From positions 16,539 through 80,538 of the forward strand of contig WELB01000108.1 of assembly GCA_009602725.1 (NCBI GenBank): 64,000 nt of DNA, given 5' to 3'. The notes under the pieces were generated by a model. The model ran no database searches, was not told where the DNA came from, and was given only the letters and a program-made list of their open reading frames with translations. The stretch is from Spirogloea muscicola (taxonomy: Eukaryota > Streptophyta > Zygnematophyceae > Spirogloeales > Spirogloeaceae). A program made the position numbers and the translations under genes. Positions 8,832-18,220 of the stretch are shown here, piece by piece. Each line of letters begins with the position of its first letter. Positions within the stretch are counted from its first letter, which is position 1.

Positions 8832-11467
8832 TCAGAGGTCCTCGTTGTTGTCGTCGCCGTCGCTGGCGTCGCCGCTCGACTCGGCGCCGGCGTCGCCCGC
8901 CCCGAAGCCCGCCATGCGCTCCAGCGAGTCTACGTCGGACGCCTCCGAGAGCGTCTCGATGCGGACCCGGTCCGCGTCCTCACTGCACTTCCACGCGAAC
9001 ACCAGCTCAACCAGGTGCCGCGATGCCAGCGCGGCACTGAGCTGCCGGACGCTCGAGAGCTCGCACGCGTCGGGCAGCGGCCGCAGGATGGCCAGCAATG
9101 CGAGGTCCTCGCTGCCACCCCGCCAGCCCCAAGTACGGCCCCAAGTGACCTCACAAACATCGGCATCGGCCTCCACTCGTGGGCAACATGACATGGCGGG
9201 ACACCATTCGGATCCCTTAACTCACTAGAGGAGGTGTGTAGCACAGGATCTCTTCTCAAAGTGCCTTGCCACAGACCTGGGGTTAGGATTTAAGGGTTTA
9301 GCATCAAATTTCAGGGTTTAAGGACTAGGAGTTCAGGGTTGAAGTTTCAGGGTGTGGAGTCTGGTAGCGGAGGGAGCAGACAACTTACTCGGTGACTCCA
9401 AAGGCCTCCTTGATCTTCAGCCTGTCCCGTAGCTTCGCCGGGCAAAACTCCTCAACCTGTTTGGGAGATCATCAGGTGAGCTGATTGGCGTGTCAAAGAC
9501 TATACCACTGGGCGATGTTGTGCCATGCTGCCATCTCTCATATCCAGACAAGGAGCCCTGATTGTATATTAGTCGATCATCAGCATGCAGTGGCAAAGAG
9601 TGATGCAGTGCGGACAACAATCAGCAGCATCAAGGCCCTATAATCAGATTTCCAATCAGGAAAGCCATGTATGAGGCAATACTTTGCCAGTGATTTGCAG
9701 GCAGCTCAGCGGCAGCGGACATCACCTCTGACAAGTACAAGAGCTTGGAGAAGAGGGCCTGCACGGCCACCTTACGCTTCAACCCCTTCTCGGTGAAGCC
9801 ACTGGTGTCCATCACCACAGGCCCTGCACGAGGACAACGAGCCGATGAGACCCAATGGCCTCCTCTTGCTTGTGAAACATACGATCCCACAGTGTCTCAA
9901 GAGCAAACCAAGTCTCAATGTTCTCTATGTCCGCCCTCTACCTACCAGAGGTTACCAACATATTCCTGCTTGTCATTGTTAGTTAGCTTGCAATAAAATT
10001 CCAATGAGCTCCTAAGAAGGCAGCCCCGGCTGGTGAGCTGGCACAGTGTACCTTTCTGCTTGACGATACGCCTCGAGACCTCATTGAGGATCTCGGGGAT
10101 CTCCGTGTCATCCAGCCCGGTGGACTTGCGGAGGTGGATGAAGTCCGCCACGAGGTCCGGCCCGAAAGGCCGCTCGTTCAGCGCATACCTGATGTACTTG
10201 CGCACCACCTCGGCCGTCGTGAATCCGCACTGCAATCTCAGATAACATCTCAGACATGTACGACCGTACCGACTAGACGATTGTGGCAGAGCACGCACAT
10301 GTCGACCACATACAACAACGTCTAAGTAATAACAGTACACGGCGTCTGAGTGAAAGGGTTCATGCCTCCAACACGTAGCAATTCCTCCACCTGGAGCCTT
10401 TGACAGCCCCATCCCCAGCTGTGAAGGCCTAGGTGGTGCCTGCCACTGACGCTGCCGCTGCCGCCCCCTCGCCAACTACAATGTGTGTAACCAGAAAGGG
10501 GTCCAGCGCTGCGCACCGCTCGGGTCAGCTTCTGGAGTTCCCCGGCGGTGAGCTCCTCGCGCCGGCGTGGCAGGAATTCGTCCAGACTCTCGCAGAGGAA
10601 CGCGTTCTTGCCAATCTGCGCCTCGCTAACCCACATACAATTAGCACTCCGCAATAACAAGTGACACACGGCAGTTACCAGACAGCCCAACAGACAGGTG
10701 CAATCACAACCCAAATGAAGCTATGGTGGTGAAGCTCCACGAGTCCATTCAAAATGAAACCCAGTAAAGGAGAATAGTCATCTGGGTCCAGTTACAGCCG
10801 CCCGAGTTGGGTAAAGGTTAGCCTGCCGAAGCAGATAAAAGCAGGTAATGGTAGAGGCAAAGGTAAAGGTTAACCTGCTTCCGCCGCTTGGCCTGGGGCG
10901 AGTTGCCCTGCCGGATCGTCCTTACGATGGCCAGTGCCAGCGTGATGGCCAGATATCCTGCCAGGGCGGATTCTTCAGACGGCAGATCGGAGCTCGATTG
11001 CTCTCAGCCCACATTGATGGGAGGCAACTTATCTTCTGTATCGTTTATTTGATGCTGCAGCTGACTTTTGCCACTGAGGGGTTTGAGGTTTGAACACGGA
11101 TCGTTCAAAGCGCAGAGCGGCAGCGGCTGCCAAAGAGGTCCCGGGTTCGACCCGTGGCGGCAGCAGCGGCGCGGACCTGCGGGCAGGGCGACGAGCCAGG
11201 GGAGGCCGGAGTCGCCGACGCGCGGCCCGGGCACGCGCTGCACGGCGGCGGCGCCGAGCTCGGTGGCGTCGTCGGCGGCGGCCTGGAGCCAGGAGACCTC
11301 CTCGTACTCCTCCTCGTCCACCTCGTCCTCGTCCTGGCGGCGCCCTGCCGGCGGCACCGCCGCCACCGCCGACGCGCTGAACTTGGACGTCGGAGGCCGC
11401 TCCGGCGCGGCCGCTGCCGCCGCCTCCCGCNGCACGGCGCCAGCCCGCCGGCCCCGGCGCCCGCCAT
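8832..11467 (-). CDS. Conserved green-lineage plastid protein of unknown function
   Basis: Seven exons on the reverse strand, all GT-AG and phase-consistent from exon 2 on: 11467-11177, 10957-10875, 10615-10517, 10229-10052, 9823-9726, 9456-9389 and 8982-8832. The predicted product has an Ala/Arg-rich leader, an acidic patch (DEDEVDEEEYEEVSWLQAA) and a probable membrane segment (WLVALPAGYLAITLALAIV). A helical region follows with RKYIRYALNERPF, FIHLRKSTGLDD, EVSRRIVKQKGPVVMDTSG, FTEKGLKRKVAVQALFSKL and FGVTDEDADRVRIETLSEA. I recognise this motif set from plant plastid proteins of unknown function but give no symbol. The ATG at 11465-11467 and the downstream frame of exon 1 differ by one base. 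The single N at 11431 lies between them, so the leader sequence is uncertain. Telo-boxes lie just upstream. Confidence 0.8.
9275..9360. repeat. Degenerate telomere-like repeats in an intron
   Basis: GGGTTTAG, CAGGGTTTAAG, CAGGGTTGAAG and similar TTTAGGG-like words recur inside the last intron of the plastid gene. They look like a decayed interstitial telomeric tract. Confidence 0.5.
11431..11431. other. Ambiguous base inside exon 1
   Basis: A lone N within a GC-rich leader-coding region. The frame set by the only nearby ATG (11467) does not match the conserved frame after the N, which implies missing or extra bases at this spot in the assembly. Confidence 0.8.
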
Positions 11468-11477
11468 GGCGGAGCTC

Positions 11478-11520
11478 CTAAACCCTAACCCCTAACCCTG
11501 AATCCTAAACCCTAGACCCG
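11478..11520. promoter_or_regulatory. Telomere-box cluster upstream of the plastid gene
   Basis: CTAAACCCTAACCCCTAACC and CCTAAACCCTAGACCC lie directly upstream (on the - strand sense) of the ATG at 11467. The arrangement mirrors that before yidD, so the two genes may share regulation. This is inference from motif position. Confidence 0.55.
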
Positions 11521-11537
11521 CATCCGCCGCCGCCGCA

Positions 11538-11569
<32 letters not shown>

Positions 11570-11571
11570 TG
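11521..11571. repeat. (CCG)n microsatellite
   Basis: CCG/CCGCAG triplets, about 16 units, just beyond the telo-box cluster. Confidence 0.85.
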
Positions 11572-11845
11572 TCAGAGCCAAGTGGCTGTCCCAGCTGCAC
11601 TGCGGAAGATTTGAACCGACGCAATCTCGACGCAAACGCGACGGCGGGCTAGACGCGGCCGAGACGAGATCTCGACGCGATCTCGGATCGCTGCGTCGAG
11701 CGCTCCCAGCCGCCGATTGACGCCGTCGTCGGTGGCCCGCCCCGGCGGGCGCCCGGCGGAGCTCGGCTGTTAATTGGTGTAAGTCCAGGATGGTTAACGG
11801 CAGCCATTGCGGGCAACTGTTTGCAGCGGAAGAATGTCGAAGAAA
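11572..11845. other. GC-rich upstream region
   Basis: Recurrent GATCTCGACGC-type words occur at about 11620-11700 (ATCTCGACGCAAACGCGACG, GAGATCTCGACGCGATCTCG). I see no ORF with motifs. It may be promoter or spacer. Confidence 0.4.
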
Positions 11846-11925
11846 GAGCTCGCCCATTGAGGATAGGGGCTGGAACAGCCAGCCCAAAAAAGAATGGCGA
11901 AGGCTGAACGGCGTGCCAGAGCCCA
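11846..11925 (-). mobile_element. LINE-A type-2 3' stub
   Basis: The reverse strand carries GGGCTGGCTGTTCCAGCCCC, then TATCCTCAATGGGCGAGCTC. This is the type-2 terminal hairpin, here without ORF. Confidence 0.75.
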
Positions 11926-11939
11926 CTGAATGACTGACA

Positions 11940-12350
11940 TTCAGACTTCGTCCCTTCCTTTGGGCTGGCCTCTCACAGGATGTGTCCCGCAGACGCGGCG
12001 AGCCAGCCGACTTCAACGCCGCGGGCTCGTGGGCTCAGGTATATCGGATGCGCCTCTCTGTATCCCTGCAGCGGTCCATGGCCCACGCTCTGCATCTGCG
12101 AGCTGGCCGTGCTCTCGCTGCGGGCTCTGGCTTTCGTCAGGGTGATAGCTTCCCGGCAGCTAGTCTGTCGGATCTGAGGCTCCTCACTCGTACTTATTGA
12201 GTGATCCATCCTCCCTCTGTTTTGCCATTGCATCCTCAGGCCCCTTTGTAGCTGCTCACCGCTCTTAGGCCCCTCTGAACCTTTGTGAATTCTTTTTGGG
12301 CTGGCTTTTCGCAGCCTTTGCCCCCATTGGGAGTGCCACTTCTCTCACAG
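11940..12350 (+). mobile_element. LINE-A fragment with type-1 tail
   Basis: A short hairpin is followed by an in-frame C-terminal segment: RRRGEPADFNAAGSWAQVYR, MRLSVSLQRSMAHALHLRAG, then SDLRLLTRTY and a stop at 12198-12200. It is close to the longest copy (42102-43300). The 3' UTR keeps CCTCAGGCCCCTTTGTAGCT and ends with GGGCTGGCTTTTCGCAGCC and CCCCCATTGGGAGTGCCACT (type 1). It gives the uninterrupted version of the tail that is split at 41770-42101. Confidence 0.8.
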
Positions 12351-12369
12351 GATTTGGAGTGCCACGTCT

Positions 12370-12650
12370 TCTTCTCACAGAAGTGCCCATAGAGAAGAGG
12401 AGCTGGCAAAGCCAGCCCAGAATGGACAATGTCCAAAGCCAAAAGTAAAAGGAGCCGATAAGGGACTACACTACAAAACACAAGACGATGCAGAGGGAAG
12501 CTCAGTACCCGCGAATGAGTAACATCAAATCAGAGGAGCTCGCTGCAGGGAAAGAGGTACTGCGCCGAGAGCCAGAGGCAGCAGCCATAGCACGGCCTGC
12601 TGCCTGCTCACAGCCACCAGTCAATCTGGCCGCGCTTTCCTCAAATGAGG
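12370..12650 (-). mobile_element. LINE-A 3' fragments (reverse)
   Basis: The reverse strand reads AGRAMAAASGSRRSTSFPAA then SDLMLLIRGY and a stop, followed (12480 down to 12385) by the tail TTTTGGCTTTGGACATTGTC and a CTGGGCTGGCTTTGCCAGC hairpin with CCTCTTCTCTATGGGC. A + oriented tail scrap (CACAGCCACCAGTCAATCTG) lies at 12608-12640. Confidence 0.75.
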
Positions 12651-12703
12651 GGTGAGAGGAGATGGAGCGTTGAGCGAGCAGAGAGGCAGGGCTTGGGCCA
12701 GTA

Positions 12704-12811
12704 TGCACACAGCGCCGCGTAGCCACACACAGAGCCGGTGCGCACACAGTGCTGCCTAGCCGCACAGAGAGCCGGCGCGCACACAGCTGCCTAGCCCCAC
12801 ACAGAGCCGGC
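12704..12811. repeat. Minisatellite, three ~36-bp units
   Basis: Three imperfect units begin GCACACAG..GCC and end with ACAGAGCCGG: about 12704-12738, 12739-12775 and 12776-12811. Confidence 0.75.
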
Positions 12812-15800
12812 GTGATCGCTCAGGCCAATAATTGCTGGTGGGCCATGTCATAGCTGCTGCTGCTGCTTCCGTTGCTGCTGCGTCAATGCTGATGCTGCAT
12901 CATGACTGCTGCTGTTGGAATCAGAAAACCCTTGAAGTTTGATTGCCCGGAATCAGGGAAGCCAATGTGGCTGCTCAAGAAGGGTCGTGATAACAACTAT
13001 TGACGGCTTCAGCTGTGGAGTGGAGATGGCCGGTGAAGAAAATACCCCACAGGAACAAGGATGTCGTACTGGGCAAGCCAATAGTGGCGTTGGTAGGATG
13101 GTTGTGGCAACTTCGGATGAAGCCAACAGGGGGCCATGCGTGATTCTTGCTATCCTTCATCGTCAATCTTTCTTTCTGGCCACCGAGTGAAGCTCTCTAT
13201 GTGTTTGATAATGCTGTGGACAATCGTAGCCTGACCCAAAACGATAGGCACAGCCACTGCGGGTGAAGGCCGCAAGTCGATGGTGTCATCACATACAACC
13301 CCATCGCCAAGGAGGGCAACGTTGGAGGTACCGCACTCGTGACCCGTCATTACACCAAGCTGATCGATGACGTGCCTTGAATAGCCATGTGTGCAGCCAG
13401 CCACCTCCGCCTCCTTTTTCAGCATCGGCGCGAATTGACCACCAACGGTGTGCCGGTCAGACACTTCTTAAGTGCAGGACATCTGCATCGACCTGATCCT
13501 CAGCTGGGCTCTCTAGTCCTCAGGCCTATCGCCTATCTGGTCTGAGGTGACCAGACGTGTCGGCAGTGCTTTCTTATCAGACGGCGACTGCCTGTTTGCT
13601 CCCCTGGTGTGGCTCGTCTGCCCAAGGGTGGGTCTCGGCCCGCCCAAGGGTGACCCTTGGAGCGGGTCCCCCACACTCCCTTGAGGGAGGACGTCACGGA
13701 GAAGCATTAGTCAGTCTTGCGCTAAGACCCGGCTGAGAAAAAGCAAATCCTTCCAGTAGGGCCGATGGCTGTGATTGATCAGCACAAATTGTTAGCTCAG
13801 AGGATGTTGAAGCTCGAGCGCAGGCGTGCTCGTAGCAAGAGGCAGAGGTTGGCGAAGGGGCCTGCTTTCTGCCCCGCTAGTGCTGATCATGGTGAGATCC
13901 TAGCACAGTCAGATGGGCAAGGGTAACTCTTCCTTTCAATGGCCATGGTTCGGCTGTTGGCTGAGCTGGTTTTGGCACCTTCACTTTGCTAAGTGGCGTC
14001 CCTGCGTGACACCCGCTATTTTCCGCTTTCGGACCTTGTCAGCCTCGTCGGCTAGCCCTCTACAAGAATAGCCCCCTAGCGAACAAGCTGTCGTGCGATA
14101 TGACGTGGATTGCGAACTGACGTCAATACTGAAATCATGACGCGAGGTTAATGAACCAACAGAAAAATGGATTCAATAAACCGAAGATTCGAATGTACTG
14201 AGTCCTGAACTTGAACCTGAAGCTTTAAGTGCCGCTTGCATGGTAAAGCAGTGACCGAACCACCGATCTGGCAAACGAAACAGTGACCGAAGCGATTGAT
14301 ATAGTAGTCACCGCAATCAACGAACAAAGACCCGTGTGGGGCCTGGTGACGGTAACACATCCGAGTGGGGCCCGGTAATGGTAATCAACGAAAGAAACCC
14401 TCCAAAGAGTGGTCGCTAGTCTACCGAACCGATGCAAAGGGCTGACCCCTGTCTACAATGGCATTAGGGCAGCACAAGCAATATGCCGCCAGATATCAAG
14501 GCGCAGCACAACCTGCACTGCTTACCTTGAGTTGATGTACGCCTTCTCGCAGCATACCAGCGGATACAAAGCTTGGGGCTCACTAGACGTTGCGCCCCAT
14601 GCTGCAGGTATCTATGAGCCTAAACAATACAGGCACCCCGCCCAAGGCTCGTCTGTCTCTTGGCGCAGCGCGTGGCGCAGGCGTGGGCTTGCAAAAGAAG
14701 AGGGTTAGACCAGCCAAGCGAACTGACTGGCTTGGGCCTCCCCTTCCTCCTTTCAGAGCCAGGCACGGCAAAGATTCCATCAGATGTTGGAGAGGCCAGA
14801 GCCGCTCGCGACCAGTGCCGATCACGGCGAGATCCTAACGCTGCCTGATAAGCCATACTTTGGCCGCCGACCAAGGCTGGCTTGACCGAAATTTTACCTG
14901 GAACGAATCACCGGCCCCGGTGGCCCACCTGGACACGGGTGGTGAGGCTACGTCGCTCGGGGGTAGCTTGCTGCTACCTATAGGTCACAAGCCTACCGCC
15001 GGCTGAGCTAGTTAACCATCCCATGGGACGGATTATTTGACGCAGTGGTATATATGCCACGGTAATGGTCTCCAGCGCTCCATTCGGGCAATTGCCTCGC
15101 CATTTCTCCCGTAGCGCCCATTCACACGGTCAGTGTGACCATGAGTTGTTGGCTTCCGGCTGTTTCACCATCGCCGAAGCGCCCACCTCTTCAATCGTCT
15201 TGAGAGGTAGAGGAGCCCCTCAATGGAATTCCTTCAAACCCGCGCTCCCTTGTAGCCGCGTAAGTTGCCCGCCGTTGCGCTGAGGAAGAGTTGCCTCGTT
15301 TTTGACTCCATTGAAAGGTGTGATTCAGCCTGTTATATCGATGTGTCTAGCCAAGTCAGCATTCCAAGTCAGATCGACGAGAATGAGACACCGACGTGAT
15401 CTGTCGAGACAGAGCCGCTTCTTCTCTTTGGACCGACCACCGGACCTAGTGGCCGATACGAAGAAGTGGCTTTAGCGATACATACCGCAATTGCCTAGCC
15501 ACCACTTCCGCAGCGCCCACCTCCTTGATACTCGGGGTTCGTAGAAGTGCCCTTAAGATGGGCTTCACGCATTGCGCATGCACAGCCTTCTGACATCGAG
15601 TGGGCTTTGGCCCTCCTCGTCGCTTCGCTCTTGTTTTAGCACGAATTTCGTTGAACTGTTGCCTCGTCCTTGTGTGCAGAAGCCTTAGTCACAGCTCGTT
15701 CCGACCTGTCCGAGACCTCAGGATCGGAGGTTTCACCACCACCTTCTGGGGCTTGGGTGACTGGAGGGCATTCCGCGCTCCATCATCACCTTTCTACCCA

Positions 15801-16200
15801 TGACGGTGGTGGCAGCAGACCCCTCAGGAAGCAGGCCGGCAGACACTCGAGGAAGGTCAAGTGGGTGCTTCCAAGCAGTGAGGGGCTGAATGAAAGTAGT
15901 GCGGTGCCTCCTCTTGATTGTGAGTGGGCACCACTTGGCCCACAAAGAAGAGGCTCTTCCTGATGTGGCAGTGGCTGTGAAAGAAGAAGAGGCTCTTCCA
16001 AATGTGGCAGTGGCTGTGAAAGGCCAGGGCCAAAGCATGAACAAAGTTCAAATCAGGGCTGTACTGTTGACGTGAAGTGCTCGTTCTTCAATCCGCACCT
16101 TGCCTTCCCTTCTTAATTTCCGCCTTCTGTGCATGATTGTCTTCTCTCATCCTCGGGGGCAAGTGGGGCATTCGGGGTTACTGAGTACTCTGTTCATTCT
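12812..16200. other. Long unassigned region
   Basis: No gene model could be built here. Open frames exist on both strands. One at 13464-13150 (-) encodes 104 aa and has no motif I recognise. One at 13765-13923 (+) encodes a short Lys/Arg-rich peptide (LKLERRRARSKRQRLAK). A short word, AGTGCTGATCATGGTGAGAT at about 13880, recurs diverged at about 14817 (AGTGCCGATCACGGCGAGAT), so part of the block may be repeat-derived. Two short tandem units (GAAGAAGAGGCTCTTCC) lie at about 15943-16005. Confidence 0.35.
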
Positions 16201-16265
16201 ATTTTGGGCTGATTTTTCCAGCCCCGATCCTCAATGGGCGAGCACTTTCTTGCTGAGTTGTCTCT
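16195..16265 (+). mobile_element. LINE-A type-2 3' stub
   Basis: CTGTTCATTCTATTTTGGGC, TGATTTTTCCAGCCCCGATC, then CTCAATGGGCGAGCACTTTC: a full type-2 terminal module without ORF. Confidence 0.75.
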
Positions 16266-16554
16266 AAGCCATGGCTCTCTCTGGTCTCCTTGAAATTTGT
16301 TCATTCTGTCGCTCCGTTATATCCGGGCTCGTCCGGATGCTTCGGACGTTGTCGTGTCACAGGGCGTTCACTGCCATACACGTCGATAGGCACACTATTA
16401 GGCAACTTGGTGACATGTCAGAATTTAGGTGGCATCCAGAGACCCCAAATCAAGTGTAAAAGCAGTTTAGCGAGACAATGAGGCAAACACGCTATGCAAT
16501 TGAGAGAAATTGAAATGATGGTGATGACATGTTGCACGGTGTGGGAGTGGACGT

Positions 16555-16705
16555 TGACCGGTTTCCAGTGACCAGCTACTAGTAACCGGTGATCAGTGAA
16601 CAATACAACAACCAGTAAACAGTAACCAAGCAACCAATACCCAGTGACCAGTATCCAGTAAGCAGTGACCAGTAACCATTGACCAGTGACCACAACAGTG
16701 ACAAG
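16555..16705. repeat. Degenerate 7-bp tandem repeat
   Basis: About twenty degenerate heptamers of the type CCAGTRA/CAGTGAC (for example CAGTGACCAGTATCCAGTAA). The period is seven but the unit is not the TTTAGGG telomere word. Confidence 0.7.
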
Positions 16706-16871
16706 TAACTCGAAGCTTGACATGTAAATTTTGAAGATGAGATTGCTGCAGTCAAATCATGCATCGCGCACTTTCACAACAACTGAAAAGGCACTGACTT
16801 TGTTGAGTACCACAAGTGCGACCGGCTTCTGAGACAATGTTCAGAAGATGTGAGTCCGGACAAGGACTTAC

Positions 16872-16900
16872 ATCTGCTGCTGCTGCTGCTGCTGCTGGGC
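16872..16900. repeat. (CTG)n microsatellite
   Basis: About eight CTG triplets. Confidence 0.85.
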
Positions 16901-16935
16901 AAATGCTGGGCAAATGCGCCGCTTTGCGTAACGGT

Positions 16936-17650
16936 CAGCAGTCCAAACAGGAATGCGTGTATATTAAGAGATGGGGAGGCCATGTGTGGCCAAGTACAAA
17001 GGCAAGCACATTGGACAAATGTACGTCACCTGCTGCTAAGCTGACCCGCTCAGTAACCACGAGTCAGCACATAGAGGTCGCTAGCTGACGCTCGAATACC
17101 GGACGGCAATTGACTAGCTCTTGTGCCAGCAGCTAAGGCTCGACCAGCTTTCTGATGCAGAGCATACGCCTGAGCTCGTTGCAGACAAGTTGACACTCGA
17201 CGTCGCAGAAATGACAGATAGGCTGCCGGCATACCCATCTGGGCTGGGAGCATATCCTCGCGTCGTGCATATCCCAGACTCGCTATGTTCTCGAGTAGGG
17301 TATGGAAGCGAGGACCCAAGCAGCCGAAAGTGTCGATTGCGGCCGGGAGGAGGTGGTCACTGCGGGGGTAGTCTGAGTAGTGTCGGAGCTTTTTCTGTTC
17401 AGCACCTCCCACTGCGTGGCCAGCAATGTGTGTGGAAGCGGAACTCTTGTATGCCTCAGTCACCACCACATCAACCAAAGCTCGTGGGCCTCCGCCAGGT
17501 TGTACACCCACAATGTCCAGGGTGCCCAAACGGGGTGAGGTTCTTTAGCAGCGGATCCTGCCTGGTGTGCTTGCCCGCGCCCTCTTGCGCGGCCTGGAAC
17601 GCGCTCGATGCCCGCCGGTGTAGCAATTGCTTCGGCAGCGGCGGCCCTAC
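16936..17650 (-). mobile_element. LINE-B fragment with C-terminal domain
   Basis: The reverse strand is open from 17529 to a stop at 17050-17052. It contains GTLDIVGVQPGG, ALVDVVVTEAY, HLLPAAIDTFGCLGPRF, LLENIASLGYARREDML, and ends SDLYVLTRGY. The LDIVGVQ..ALVDVVVTEAY stretch parallels the nuclease-like block RRVDLVAF..ARIIADVVTTD of LINE-A (42102-43300), so the two families are related at this domain. Downstream is the LINE-B tail, to about 16936. Decayed coding sequence may extend upstream to about 17650. 5'-truncated. Confidence 0.75.
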
Positions 17651-18220
17651 ATCTTGAATCGGCTAGAGGAGATGACTAGACCGTGTGAAGTGTTCGGTCC
17701 TAGCCCTCCGCTCGCTATTCTTGGTCACCGCAAGGATGACATGGTTGTTGGAGCGGACTGTATGGCTCCCCTCCAACCCCGCTTCCTAAAGCCAGTGTAG
17801 CCTGGGCACCGCCATCACCTACCACTACGCGCCGCTTGCCTAGGCGGTACCCGCCAACACTCGTCAAGGTGGGTCACACTCATCGATTTGGAGATTTGCA
17901 GCCTACTCGGCTATGATGAGGGCGGTGGTTCCGAGCAGTTCGGGCGGCAGGATGGGTAAGTAACTTTTTTGATGCCATTGGGGCATGGCGGGAAGCCGTA
18001 TCTTCTTCACCAAAGCTGAGCTGGAGGTGCCATGCTCGCGGCTTCTATTTCACACAAGCGGATAGATGACAAGCCTCAGATGTCCATGTGGGCAGCCACC
18101 TCATTTGCCTTGTCAGATCGACACCAATGAGCCACCGCCGAAACATCTCACGACAACGCTCCCCGGGGTTATGTAGGTTACGAGGTAGCAAGTTAGAGAT
18201 CGGAGACAGCATGACACAGG
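17651..18220. other. Intergenic, downstream of the secreted LRR gene
   Basis: No recognisable ORF. This is the 3' flank of the LRR gene that ends at 18221. Confidence 0.4.

Noticed and set aside
11135-11170. GGGTTCGACCC string resembling a tRNA T-arm
   Set aside because: The flanking bases do not form a five-base T-stem, and no anticodon or D-arm could be placed. It lies inside an intron/exon edge of the plastid gene.
13150-13464. 104-codon reverse frame with IDLRPSPAVAVPIVLGQ
   Set aside because: I considered an aspartic protease or a retroelement protein, but no catalytic motif is present and no neighbour supports it.
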